Counted from the stretch's first letter, positions 56,201 to 63,775 are shown. The stretch is DNA of 64,000 nucleotides from Stenotrophomonas maltophilia (GCF_025642255.1 NZ_CP106759.1:3623501-3687500), one strand, 5' to 3'. Notes: generated from the letters alone by a model not told the origin. Translations and numbers: made by a program.

Positions 56201-56476
56201 CTAAAGAATTCCCTCGGTCGGCGCCTGCAACCACGCCAGCTTGCGCTCGCGCGGCAGCCGTTTGAGCTGCCACTCGGCGCGCGAAGCCGCGGAGCGGTCC
56301 GGGTACTCACGCACGGCCAGGATGCGCAGCGGCGGGCGGGCCCGGGTGTAGCGCGCCCCCGTACCGGCGCGATGGGCGGCGAAACGCGCGTCCACGTCGG
56401 TGCTGATGCCAGCGTAGTAGCTGCCATCGTGGCATTCGAGCAGGTACAGGAACCACGGGCGGTGGGATGGGGACAT
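56201..56476 (-). CDS. GIY-YIG nuclease family protein
   Basis: A 91-residue UPF0213-type single-domain protein. The hallmark GIY-YIG pair appears as [17 protein letters not shown]. The catalytic Arg lies in the RFAAHR helix, and the Glu in [17 protein letters not shown]. Such small proteins are likely structure-specific endonucleases. ATG 56476 begins the conserved sequence. It is divergent from the glycine riboswitch and TRIC-channel gene. Confidence 0.9.
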   Translation of the reverse strand: MSPSHRPWFLYLLECHDGSYYAGISTDVDARFAAHRAGTGARYTRARPPLRILAVREYPDRSAASRAEWQLKRLPRERKLAWLQAPTEGIL

Positions 56477-56508
56477 GCCGGGATTATGCCGTGCTGCACC
56501 GCAGCGGA

Positions 56509-56514
56509 TATACT
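56509..56514 (+). promoter_or_regulatory. Candidate -10 box of the glycine-riboswitch transcript
   Basis: TATACT lies 15 bases before the first aptamer. It differs from TATAAT at one position. No clear -35 box is seen at 17 bases. It lies in the 50 bases between the divergent GIY-YIG start and the aptamer. Confidence 0.5.
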
Positions 56515-56523
56515 GCGCGCGAA

Positions 56524-56725
56524 TGCAGGAGAGAGGCGCCGCGCTGGCGCCCGCCGAAGGCGCAGGCTCCCATGATCGCTCAGGCCGGTGGGCTGGAATC
56601 CCACCAACCATGCATTCGACTCGCCGAGCTGGAGAGAGGTCACCGGGCATGCCCGGCACGATCCGCCGAAGGGGCACGCGGCCTACGCCGCTGAACTCTC
56701 AGGCAAAAGGACAGCGGGAGCGGCA
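56524..56725 (+). promoter_or_regulatory. Tandem glycine riboswitch
   Basis: Two glycine-aptamer units follow each other. Unit one starts GCAGGAGAGAGGCGCC and contains CGCCGAAGGCGCAGG. Unit two starts GCTGGAGAGAGGTCACC and contains CGCCGAAGGGGCACG, closing with AACTCTCAGGCAAAAGGACA, the best-known glycine-aptamer signature. A linker with its own hairpin joins them. It lies 80 bases before a TRIC-type channel gene, so glycine should control that gene. Confidence 0.9.
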
Positions 56726-56806
56726 CCGGTCATCGTCATCCCGTCATTGCGCAGGCAATGGCGGCGTCCGCGCATGGCCGGCCCCACCGCGTCCGGAGCC
56801 TGTTCC

Positions 56807-57424
56807 ATGTTGCTGTCCATCATCTACCTGATCGCCATTTCCGCCGAAGCCATGACCGGCGCACTGTCCGCGGGACGCCGCCGCATGGATCTGTTCGGCG
56901 TGGTCATGATCGCCTGCGTTACCGCGCTCGGCGGTGGTTCACTGCGCGACATCCTGCTTGGCCACTATCCGCTGGGCTGGGTCAAACATCCCGAGTACCT
57001 CGGCTTCACCGTGTGCGCGGCGCTGATCGCCACCTGGGTCGCACGCTGGATGCACCACTTCCGCCGCACCTTCCTGGTGCTCGACGGCCTGGGCCTGATC
57101 GCCTTCACCCTGATCGGTTGCTCGATCGCACGCGAGGCCGGTCATGCCACACCGATCGTGCTGATCGCAGGCATGCTGACCGGTGCGTTCGGCGGCGTGC
57201 TGCGCGACATTCTGTGCAACGAAGTGCCCCTGATCTTCCAGAAGGAGCTGTACGCGATCATCGCGCTGCTGACCGGCGCCGCCTATCTGCTGCTGCTGCA
57301 CTGGAACGTGTCCGATGCCACGGCCATCCTGTGCTGCCTGGCGGGCGGCTTCGCCCTGCGCCTGCTGGCGATCCATTACCGCTGGGAAATGCCGAAGTTC
57401 GTGTATCACGACGAAGTGCATTGA
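56807..57424 (+). CDS. TRIC-type (UPF0126/YadS) channel family protein
   Basis: A 205-residue membrane protein of seven helices built from two copies of a repeat. Each repeat carries a GG-x-LRDIL-type motif: ALGGGSLRDILLGHYP and FGGVLRDILCNEVP. Prokaryotic TRIC homologues form trimeric monovalent-cation channels; YadS-type proteins near glycine riboswitches may instead move glycine. ATG 56807 with GGAG nine bases upstream is preferred. Control by the upstream tandem glycine riboswitch supports a glycine-linked role. Confidence 0.93.
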   Translation: MLLSIIYLIAISAEAMTGALSAGRRRMDLFGVVMIACVTALGGGSLRDILLGHYPLGWVKHPEYLGFTVCAALIATWVARWMHHFRRTFLVLDGLGLIAFTLIGCSIAREAGHATPIVLIAGMLTGAFGGVLRDILCNEVPLIFQKELYAIIALLTGAAYLLLLHWNVSDATAILCCLAGGFALRLLAIHYRWEMPKFVYHDEVH

Positions 57425-57437
57425 ACGATGGCGTGTT

Positions 57438-57492
57438 CGCCGGGCGTGGCCCGGCGCTACAGAAGAGCGGTATCCACGCATAGCGTGGATCT
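57438..57492. repeat. Two different palindromes: GTAG-type and ATCCACGC-type
   Basis: CGCCGGGCGTGGCCCGGCG followed by CTAC lies at 57438-57460, and ATCCACGCATAGCGTGGAT at 57472-57490. They fill the space between two convergent genes. The TAG stop of the leftward gene at 57491 abuts the second palindrome. Confidence 0.75.
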
Positions 57493-58039
57493 AGAGCCTG
57501 AACTTCATAGGGCTGCCCCCCGCGCGTATCCGCTCTGGATAGTCATCCGACGGATACAGTTGGGGTTCGCATCCCCAACCGCTGTCGGAATCGTGGGCTT
57601 CCAGCAACGCAGGATCGATCCATTCGCACAAGTAGTCGCTATCAGATCGTCTTTCGAAGCCTGGACAGTTCACTTTTCCCTCCACTTCAATGGAGTTGTG
57701 GGTGCTGCCGAGGTAGCTAGCGCTCAGGTGCCCCGCCACTTGGGTGTAAGTCCCCGTCTCGAGGAAAGTCTGAACAGTCAGATCGCCACCTACGGCCAAA
57801 ATCCCATCATTTAGTGAGCACGCGTGGAGATGCTCACACACAAGATCGTCGCGTACGAAGACCCAACCACCACAGTCAAGATTGCGGGCGCTGAGACTGC
57901 CCAGGACGATCACACACCGGGTCTCGCCCAGATCATTGAGCGCCAGCGTGCCTTCTACGCTCAGATCTCCGTCGACGATCACGCAATCCGTTTCCCAGTC
58001 CGAGCGCCAGTCGCCAACGAGGGACGCCGCAGGCACCAC
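57491..58039 (-). CDS. Beta-helix-like repeat protein, possibly frame-shifted part of a larger gene
   Basis: A 182-residue protein. From residue 18 it reads as short strands of the kind VIVDGDLSVEGTLAL, VIVLGSLSARNLD and ILAVGGDLTVQTFL, a solenoid pattern as in bactofilin-like or polymer-forming proteins. It ends in a Tyr/Pro/Asp-rich segment. The only start is GTG (58039 or 58036), since a TGA lies eight codons earlier in this frame. It overlaps the preceding ORF by 61 bases, so the two may once have been one protein. Stop codon TAG lies beside a repeat. Confidence 0.6.
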   Translation of the reverse strand: MVPAASLVGDWRSDWETDCVIVDGDLSVEGTLALNDLGETRCVIVLGSLSARNLDCGGWVFVRDDLVCEHLHACSLNDGILAVGGDLTVQTFLETGTYTQVAGHLSASYLGSTHNSIEVEGKVNCPGFERRSDSDYLCEWIDPALLEAHDSDSGWGCEPQLYPSDDYPERIRAGGSPMKFRL

Positions 58040-58536
58040 CTTGTACGAAGCGGGGACTCACGATCATCGCTCGGTTGGTCGGCAGAGGCCGCGATCATCG
58101 CCCTGGCCTTCAACGTCGTACGCAGAAGTGCCTGGTCTCCTTCGTTGCGGTAAAGCTCGATTCTTTCATCAAGCTCCGCCAGCAGACTTGCCGTCGTCGC
58201 GGGAGACGAGGGTTCAAACCAGTCCTCGATGACGGAGATCGCATCATCGGCAATCGGGCCGCCCTTCAAGCGAACGAGGGCCGCTGCGGCCTCTCCGGAA
58301 ACTGATCGGCATTCTGGCCCCAGCGGGCTGTCGTCGGGGAAAACGTACATCGGCGGGGTCCAGCCAGGCGAGGCCCCGATCTTCGGCCCAAGCCGCAAGC
58401 AGGTTCCATGCAATTCTTCCGAAATCGTGCCGTGGCCTGCCCCTATCCACGCATGGCGTGGATCTACCGCGTCAACCGCATCGTGAATGGTCGGGGTTCG
58501 CACCACCCCGGCGATGGACCTGGCGCTGTCGCTCAT
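57979..58536 (-). CDS. Hypothetical protein, upstream partner of the beta-helix-like gene
   Basis: Up to 185 residues if started at ATG 58536 (MSDSARSIAG). ATG 58350 (MYVFPDDSPLGPEC) or a TTG are alternatives. The better conserved-looking part begins near 58390 and contains acidic helices (DDAISVIEDWFEPSSP, LLAELDERIELYRNEGDQALL). Part of the N-terminus is encoded by an ATCCACGC-type repeat at 58443-58465, so the true start may be downstream or the 5' end altered. The last 20 residues overlap the next gene in another frame and look random. I do not recognise the family. Confidence 0.5.
   Translation of the reverse strand: MSDSARSIAGVVRTPTIHDAVDAVDPRHAWIGAGHGTISEELHGTCLRLGPKIGASPGWTPPMYVFPDDSPLGPECRSVSGEAAAALVRLKGGPIADDAISVIEDWFEPSSPATTASLLAELDERIELYRNEGDQALLRTTLKARAMIAASADQPSDDRESPLRTRWCLRRPSLATGARTGKRIA
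58443..58465. repeat. ATCCACGC-type palindrome
   Basis: ATCCACGCATGGCGTGGAT with CTAC following on the plus strand, so on the reverse strand it begins GTAGATCCACGC. Same family as the copy at 57472. It lies inside the reading frame of the hypothetical gene at 57979-58536. Confidence 0.75.
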
Positions 58537-58648
58537 GCGCAGCGCCAGGCGCATCGCCGGTGCGGACGGGCCGGTCTCCAACTCCGACCGGCCCTGATCG
58601 CGGCCGCACCCCCGCAGGCGCAGGCCGCCATCCACACACATGCCGCGC

Positions 58649-59722
58649 TCAGGCGGCTTCTGACACCGTCACTTCGCGACGGACGCGCACGGCCGCAGCC
58701 AGTCGCTCCAGCACCGTCACCGTGGTGTCCCAGTCGATGCAGCCATCGGTGATGCTCTGTCCGTAGACCAGCGGCTGGCCTTCCACCAGTTCCTGCCGGC
58801 CTCCCACCAGATGGCTCTCGATCATCACGCCCACGATGCGCTGTTCGCCGTCTTCCAACTGAACGGCGATGTCTTCGATCACCTTCGGCTGGTTTTCCGG
58901 GTTTTTCAGGCTGTTGGCATGGCTGGCATCGATCATCAGCCGCGTCGGCAGCCTGGCCTTGGCCAGTGCCTGGCAGGCGTCGGCCACGCTGGCCGCGTCG
59001 TAGTTCGGCTGCTTGCCGCCGCGCAGGATCACATGGCAATCCGGGTTGCCGGTGGTCGAAACGATGGCGGTGCCGCCCTGCTTGGTCACCGACAGGAAGT
59101 GATGCGGGTTGGAGGCCGCGCCGACCGCATCGGCCGCGATCTTGACGTTGCCATCGGTGCCGTTCTTGAAGCCCACCGGGCACGACAGGCCGGAGGCCAG
59201 TTCGCGGTGCACCTGGCTTTCGGTGGTGCGTGCGCCGATCGCGCCCCATGCCACCAGGTCGGCGATGTACTGCGGCGAGATCACGTCGAGGAATTCAACG
59301 CCGGCCGGCAGGCCCAGCTTGTTGATGTCGCGCAGCAGGCCGCGGGCAATGCGCAGGCCCTTGTCGATCCGGAAGCTGCCGTCCAGGTCCGGGTCATTGA
59401 TCAGGCCCTTCCAGCCCACCGTGGTGCGCGGCTTCTCGAAGTACACGCGCATGACGATCTCCAGCTCGCCGGCCAGCGCGTCGCGCAGCGGCTTCAGGCG
59501 CTGTGCGTACTCGATGGCCGCATTCGGATCGTGGATCGAGCACGGGCCGACCACGATCGCCAGGCGATCGTCGCGGCCATGCAGGATCTGGTGCAGGGCC
59601 GCGCGCGAAGCACTGACGGTGTCGGAGGCTTCATCGTCACACGGCAGCATCGCCAGCAGCTGGGCAGGCGGTGTGAGCGGTTCGATGGTGCGGATGCGCA
59701 GGTCGTCGGTATGGGGGGGCAT
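58649..59722 (-). CDS. aroG: 3-deoxy-7-phosphoheptulonate synthase (DAHP synthase), class I
   Basis: A 357-residue AroG/F/H-type enzyme that condenses PEP and erythrose-4-phosphate in the first step of aromatic amino acid synthesis. Motifs are VVGPCSIHDPNAAIEYA, RVYFEKPRTTVGWKGLINDP, GARTTESQVHRELASGL and the metal site DASHANS. ATG 59722 is preceded by GGAGG-like CCTCCC on the opposite strand (reverse GGGAGGT). Which aromatic amino acid inhibits it is not evident. Upstream lie a leader peptide rich in F, Y and W and a terminator, so transcription should respond to aromatic aminoacyl-tRNA supply. Confidence 0.97.
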   Translation of the reverse strand: MPPHTDDLRIRTIEPLTPPAQLLAMLPCDDEASDTVSASRAALHQILHGRDDRLAIVVGPCSIHDPNAAIEYAQRLKPLRDALAGELEIVMRVYFEKPRTTVGWKGLINDPDLDGSFRIDKGLRIARGLLRDINKLGLPAGVEFLDVISPQYIADLVAWGAIGARTTESQVHRELASGLSCPVGFKNGTDGNVKIAADAVGAASNPHHFLSVTKQGGTAIVSTTGNPDCHVILRGGKQPNYDAASVADACQALAKARLPTRLMIDASHANSLKNPENQPKVIEDIAVQLEDGEQRIVGVMIESHLVGGRQELVEGQPLVYGQSITDGCIDWDTTVTVLERLAAAVRVRREVTVSEAA

Positions 59723-59765
59723 GGGGGAGGTCTCCGGTACGTTGGGGGTCCCCAGCGAGGCGGCA

Positions 59766-59797
59766 TGAAAAAAGCCGCCAGGTTCGCTGGCGGCTTT
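59766..59797 (-). terminator. Attenuator terminator upstream of aroG
   Basis: On the reverse strand AAAGCCGCCAG, CGAAC, CTGGCGGCTTT and a run of T. It lies 44 bases before the aroG start and 24 bases after the leader-peptide stop. A smaller hairpin CTGAAG-AAAG-CTTCAG (59809-59824) overlaps the leader stop codon and could take part in the alternative fold. Confidence 0.85.
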
Positions 59798-59820
59798 CGG
59801 GAATGCGTCTGAAGCTTTCT

Positions 59821-59898
59821 TCAGGGTGAGCGCAGTCCTTCCTCCGCCAGTGGCTTCGGAAAGTAATACCAGTAAAAGCGGGTAGCGGCTGCGTTCAT
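59821..59898 (-). CDS. aroG leader peptide
   Basis: A 25-residue ORF, ATG 59898 to TGA 59821, whose core is RFYWYYF: one Trp, three Tyr and two Phe in six consecutive codons. It precedes an intrinsic terminator and aroG on the same strand. This is the layout of ribosome-mediated attenuation. Stalling at the aromatic codons would favour readthrough. No strong ribosome-binding site is visible; the candidate promoter leaves almost no 5' leader, so initiation may be leaderless. Confidence 0.8.
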   Translation of the reverse strand: MNAAATRFYWYYFPKPLAEEGLRSP

Positions 59899-59906
59899 GG
59901 GATGTA

Positions 59907-59934
59907 TTGATAGCACAGCTTCTGCGCAGTACAA
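59907..59934 (-). promoter_or_regulatory. Candidate promoter of the aroG leader transcript
   Basis: On the reverse strand TTGTAC (59934-59929) and TATCAA (59912-59907) with a 16-base spacer. The predicted start falls near 59900, one to three bases before the leader-peptide ATG. Boxes match the consensus only moderately. Confidence 0.4.
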
Positions 59935-59979
59935 AATGTTTCATCCGCAACTGGGGCAGCGGTTCAGCAGCACGGCGAT

Positions 59980-60240
59980 CTAGCGGCTGCCATGCACTTC
60001 CACGTCCAGCAGCAGGCCCTCGTGGATATCGGCCCAGCGCTCCAGCACCTGATCCAGCTCCCGCCTCGCCTCCTCCAACTGCTCGGGGTTGAGCAGGGAC
60101 CGCGCCGTGTAGAGATCGGAGACCAGCCGCCGCAGGGTCGATTCCGGTATCGCCACCGAGGGCCCGTCCACATCCGGCAACTGCAACGCCGGGGTGTCGC
60201 CGGGAGGGCCGAACAGCGTGACCTGGAGCGTGCTCTGCAT
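59980..60240 (-). CDS. Small hypothetical protein
   Basis: An 86-residue protein starting MQSTLQVTLFGPPGD. The second half is an acidic, amphipathic helix pair (PEQLEEARRELDQVLERWADIHEGLLLDVEVHG). The codon use fits the host and the ATG at 60240 has modest upstream GGAAG (reverse strand). I do not recognise the family. It is divergent from a 457-base non-coding gap. Confidence 0.6.
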   Translation of the reverse strand: MQSTLQVTLFGPPGDTPALQLPDVDGPSVAIPESTLRRLVSDLYTARSLLNPEQLEEARRELDQVLERWADIHEGLLLDVEVHGSR

Positions 60241-60697
60241 GATCGACTTCCCTGTGGGTAGACGTGGGCAATGCACTGTTTACCGCGTTCGGATGACCGG
60301 CGCATGTGCCGGTGTACGGATCGATCGTGTCGCGACTGGACCGATGGTGCCACCGCGTTGAGATCTTCCTTCCAGGCTTCCCACCCTTCGGCCCGGAAGG
60401 GGCGTGCAGGCGATCGATGCGCGGTTATACGGGCAATGGCATATGCGATACATGTGCTCAAGATGGTTTGCCACCGGAAAAGGGTGGCCGGGTCGGCAAA
60501 GCCCGAGGAGATGTTGTTTACGCTTGTCAGCCGGCGTCGCCGTGGGCGGCGCCGGCTGGCAATCCGTCCGCGTTCCATGGCGGGCGGTGCGGGGGGGCGC
60601 TTGCGCCCGCCGGATCAGTGACCCGGTCTTTGCCGCCACGTACCGTCCGCCACCTCTTCCGGTGGCGGTGTCGTCTGTCCTGTACGGAGCACACGCC
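60241..60697. other. Intergenic region without recognised gene
   Basis: A 457-base gap between two divergent small genes. It contains a GC hairpin (GCCGGCGTCGCC and its partner GGCGGCGCCGGC at 60528-60556), a second hairpin CGCCACCTCTTCCGGTGGCG near 60650, and a somewhat AT-richer stretch at 60425-60470 (GGCATATGCGATACATGTGC) that could hold promoters. An ORF continues through it in frame with the next gene but has no coding character. It might hold a long 5' leader or small RNA; I cannot support a specific one. Confidence 0.5.
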
Positions 60698-61054
60698 ATG
60701 AACACACCACACGTTCCCTTCCCCGGTGCCCACCCCGATCCGGCCAATGCCGATCAGGCGCCGTTCGATCCCAACAGTCTGGTCGCCCACCTGCAACGCA
60801 TCGGCAGCGGTGCGGCCGCCGATGGCCAACCCTGGCCCGAGCGCCATCCAGCGAACGGCCGACGCATGATGCTGGCCGATGCCGATGGCGCACTGGCCGG
60901 CCTGCGCATCGTGCAGGAGGTGCTGCTGGCCGCCGAACGCTGCCGCCAGAATGCCGCGCCCGAACATCGCGTGAGCGACCGGGTGATGGAAGGGTTGATG
61001 CTGGCATCCCTGGGGCTGGCCACGCATGCGGCCGAACGCCTGCAGCCCCACTAG
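60698..61054 (+). CDS. Small hypothetical protein
   Basis: A 118-residue protein beginning MNTPHVPFPGAHPDP. A Pro-rich N-terminus of about 30 residues is followed by helices, notably GLRIVQEVLLAAERCRQN and RVMEGLMLASLGLATHAAERL. The layout, Pro-rich start then two long helices, recalls small regulatory or stress proteins of pseudomonads, but I cannot name the family. GGAG lies nine bases before the ATG. It is convergent with the AlkC-like gene. Confidence 0.6.
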   Translation: MNTPHVPFPGAHPDPANADQAPFDPNSLVAHLQRIGSGAAADGQPWPERHPANGRRMMLADADGALAGLRIVQEVLLAAERCRQNAAPEHRVSDRVMEGLMLASLGLATHAAERLQPH

Positions 61055-61113
61055 CCGCGTCCGCGCAATGTGACCGGGCCCGATGGCCCGGTCATGGGCC
61101 GGCACCCGCCGGA

Positions 61114-61848
61114 TCACAGTGAACGCAGTGCGCGCCTGCGGATGTAGGCGTTGGCAGGGCTGTCGCGCTCGCGTTGCCAGCGTGTGCACAGGTCACGCAG
61201 CCACTGCGGCTGGGTCTTCCCGGCATCGTTGAGCCAGTTGCCGACGGAATCCTGCACATAGCGTTCGGGATCATCAGCCAGTGCCTCCAGCAGCGAATGC
61301 GCGTGTTCGGGATGCTGCTTGAAGAGAGCGATGTGCGCCGCCCAGACGCCACGGGGACGCAGTGCTTCACAGGCAAACCGGCGCAGATGGGCGGACGGTT
61401 CCTGCGTCCACGGCTGCAGGCATTCAAGCGCCAGCAGTGGCCCGGCAACGATGTCGGTGCGCAGCGCCAGCCACGCCCATTCGCGCACGCCGAAATGCGG
61501 ATCATCTGCCAACGGGCGCATCTTCTCCAGCTTCACCGGCAGGGAGGCGGTGGCATCGCCACCGATCAGGTAGCAGGCCCAGCCGCGCACGGTGTCGGAT
61601 GCATGCGACTGCCATTGTGCAGGATCACCCTGCCTGGCCTCACGCAACAGCGTTGCCGCCAGAACCATGCGCTGGGTAATGCCTTTGCTGGCGGCATCGC
61701 GCATGCATTGAATGGCAGTCTCCGGCAGCACCGCAACGGTCTGCAGCAACACCGCGAAATCCACGGCCAGACATTCCGCCAGATGCGTGCTGGCGGCTGT
61801 CCCGGTATCCAGTTGATGCTTTCGCGCCGGGCTGATCGCTGCGCTCAC
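61114..61848 (-). CDS. DNA alkylation repair protein, AlkC-like (HEAT repeat)
   Basis: A 244-residue all-helical protein. It has HEAT-like repeats with DPHFGVREWAWLALR, AHLRRFACEALRPRG and DPERYVQDSVGNWLNDAGK, matching the AlkC/COG4335 group of alkylbase DNA glycosylases. It should excise alkylated bases such as 3-methyladenine. The start is GTG 61848, overlapping the stop of the MarR gene (GTGA), so the two are translationally coupled. Confidence 0.85.
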   Translation of the reverse strand: MSAAISPARKHQLDTGTAASTHLAECLAVDFAVLLQTVAVLPETAIQCMRDAASKGITQRMVLAATLLREARQGDPAQWQSHASDTVRGWACYLIGGDATASLPVKLEKMRPLADDPHFGVREWAWLALRTDIVAGPLLALECLQPWTQEPSAHLRRFACEALRPRGVWAAHIALFKQHPEHAHSLLEALADDPERYVQDSVGNWLNDAGKTQPQWLRDLCTRWQRERDSPANAYIRRRALRSL

Positions 61849-62384
61849 TGCGGGTCCTTCCGTCCGCCGCCGGTGTGCTGCCACACCTTGGCCAGCAGCT
61901 GTGAGAGCTGCACCTGCTCGGCAGTGTCCAGGCCGTTGAACAGGCCCGCGATCCACTGCGTGTGCTGATTGAAGAGGTCTTCGGCCAGGCGCTTGCCCTG
62001 CACGGTCAGCACGATCTGGAGGCGACGGCCATCGTCCGCATCGCTGCGCCGCTGCAGCAACCCTTCGCGCTGCAGGCCATCGAGCAGGCCGCTGATGGTG
62101 GCGCGGGTCACGCCTGCACGTTCGGCCAGCGCATGCGGCGACAGTGTGCCGCCGGCACCGTGCAGCAGGAACAGCACGATGAAGCGGCCTTCACTGAGCC
62201 CGTGCGGTGCCAGCCGGCTGGCGCAGTCGCGATCGATCGCCGAGGACAGCGACAGCAGCTGGAAGCACAGATGCAGCAGGGCGACATTGGCGTGGCCACG
62301 TCGCCGGGCCTCATCCAGAAGGGCGCCATGTTTTGCCTCAAGCACGGTGATTTCCAATATGTTTAGGCGCCTAATCATATTCAT
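61845..62384 (-). CDS. MarR family transcriptional regulator
   Basis: A winged-helix regulator of up to 179 residues. Dimerisation helices lie at the N- and C-termini. The recognition helix is in LAERAGVTRATISGLLDGLQREGL, and the wing DADDGRRLQIVLT follows. ATG 62384 gives the longest form but has no ribosome-binding site. GTG 62345 has GGAAA seven bases upstream and would place the TTAGGCGCCTAA palindrome just before the start. It is divergent from a serine hydrolase gene and forms an operon with the AlkC-like gene. The ligand is unknown. Confidence 0.9.
   Translation of the reverse strand: MNMIRRLNILEITVLEAKHGALLDEARRRGHANVALLHLCFQLLSLSSAIDRDCASRLAPHGLSEGRFIVLFLLHGAGGTLSPHALAERAGVTRATISGLLDGLQREGLLQRRSDADDGRRLQIVLTVQGKRLAEDLFNQHTQWIAGLFNGLDTAEQVQLSQLLAKVWQHTGGGRKDPQ
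62363..62374. promoter_or_regulatory. Perfect 12-bp palindrome, candidate MarR operator
   Basis: TTAGGCGCCTAA lies at the 5' end of the MarR gene: 18 bases before GTG 62345, or within codons 4-8 if ATG 62384 is used. TTAG-N4-CTAA palindromes are a frequent MarR-family operator form, so it probably serves autoregulation. Confidence 0.6.
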
Positions 62385-62511
62385 GACGGGATGGAACGCA
62401 ACACCTACGGGGCCTGCCGCCGGGCCCGGCCGGGCGCACTCCTCGCGCAGGGGGCTGCAAGCAGCCGAAGCTGCGGTAGCATCGCGCCACGTCCCGCCAG
62501 GAGTTCCACGC

Positions 62512-63672
62512 ATGCGCCGTGCCGTCCTGCTGTTGCTGACGCTGTTCCCCGCCGCCGTAATGGCCGCTCCCCCTCCCGTGCCCTCCCCGGCCCGGATCGA
62601 TGCCGAAGCCAAGCGCCTGATGCAGGTCGCCCACGCCCGCGGGATGGCAGTGGCCGTCGTCGACGGTGGCAAGGTCGTGCACGTCGCCGCCTATGGCGAG
62701 CGCAACGCTGCCGGCGAACCGCTACAGACCGACACGGTGATGTATGCGGCATCGCTGACCAAGATGGCCTTCGGCCACCTGATCGCGCAGCTTGCACAGG
62801 ACAAGGTGATCGATCTGGATGCCAGCATCGCCAGCGCGCTGGACAGACCGCTACCGGACTATCCGGCCGAGCCGAAGAAGTACGCCGATTACACCGTGCT
62901 GGCCGGCGACGAACGTTGGCGCCGGCTGACCCCGCGCCTGCTGCTCAACCATGCCAGCGGCTTTGCCAACTTTGCATTCCTGGAACCGGACGGAAAACTG
63001 AAATTCCACTTCGATCCGGGCAGCCGCTATGGCTATTCCGGCGAAGGCCTGATCCTGCTGCAGTTCGTGCTGGAGCGCGGGCTGGGCCAGGACGTGGGGA
63101 CGCTCATGCAGCAGCGCGTATTCGACCGCTTCGGCATGCCCCGCACCAGCATGATGTGGCGCGAGGATTTCGCCACGAATCTGGCCGACGGCTGGACCGT
63201 CGAAGGCACGACGGAACCGCACGATGAACGCAGCCGCGTGCGTGCCGCCGGTTCGATGGACACGACCATCGCCGACATGGGCAATTTCGCGGCCGGCTAT
63301 GTCAGTGGCCAGGGGCTGTCGGCATCGATGCGCCGGGAGCTGGTGCGGCCGCAGCTGCCGATCACCACCGCCAGCCAGTTCCCGACACTGCAGCCGGAAC
63401 TGCCGACGGCGCAGCGGCGCAGAAACCTGGCTGCGGGACTGGGCGTGGTGACATTCACCGGTCCACAAGGCGCAGGCTTCTACAAGGGCGGACATGACGA
63501 TGCGGTGGGCAACACGCTGGTGTGCGTCGAACAAGGCCAACGCTGCGTGGTGATCCTGGGCAACGATGTGCGCGCCGAAGCGGCCTTTCCGGCACTGGTG
63601 CGCTTCGTGCTGGGCGAGACGGGGGTGCCGTGGGATTGGGAATACGGCGCCACGAAGGCATTCGTGCGCTGA
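62512..63672 (+). CDS. Secreted serine hydrolase, beta-lactamase/CubicO superfamily
   Basis: A 386-residue protein with a Sec signal peptide (LLLLTLFPAAVMAAP). The SxxK motif is SLTK (in YAASLTKMAF), and YSG stands in the YxN position (RYGYSGEG). The third motif is KGG (FYKGGHDD). It lacks the membrane and lipocalin domains of the two island hydrolases. AGGAG lies ten bases before the ATG at 62512. Function within esterase/peptidase relatives cannot be told. It is divergent from the MarR gene, which might also control it. Confidence 0.9.
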   Translation: MRRAVLLLLTLFPAAVMAAPPPVPSPARIDAEAKRLMQVAHARGMAVAVVDGGKVVHVAAYGERNAAGEPLQTDTVMYAASLTKMAFGHLIAQLAQDKVIDLDASIASALDRPLPDYPAEPKKYADYTVLAGDERWRRLTPRLLLNHASGFANFAFLEPDGKLKFHFDPGSRYGYSGEGLILLQFVLERGLGQDVGTLMQQRVFDRFGMPRTSMMWREDFATNLADGWTVEGTTEPHDERSRVRAAGSMDTTIADMGNFAAGYVSGQGLSASMRRELVRPQLPITTASQFPTLQPELPTAQRRRNLAAGLGVVTFTGPQGAGFYKGGHDDAVGNTLVCVEQGQRCVVILGNDVRAEAAFPALVRFVLGETGVPWDWEYGATKAFVR

Positions 63673-63716
63673 CAGGTCGACCACGGTCCACGTCCAGCAG
63701 AGGGGGCGGAACGCCC

Positions 63717-63750
63717 ACAAAAAAGAACCCCGCCTTGCGGCGGGGTTTTT
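63717..63750. terminator. Bidirectional terminator between the hydrolase and groL
   Basis: AAAAAAGAACCCCGCC, TTGC, GGCGGGGTTTTT lies between two convergent genes, with A and T runs on both sides. Confidence 0.92.
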
Positions 63751-63775
63751 CACTTCATCGGGAACAACGCAGACC

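Noticed and set aside
60404..60697. N-terminal extension of the small gene at 60698
   Set aside because: The in-frame upstream sequence has no coding character and the ATG at 60698 has a good ribosome-binding site.
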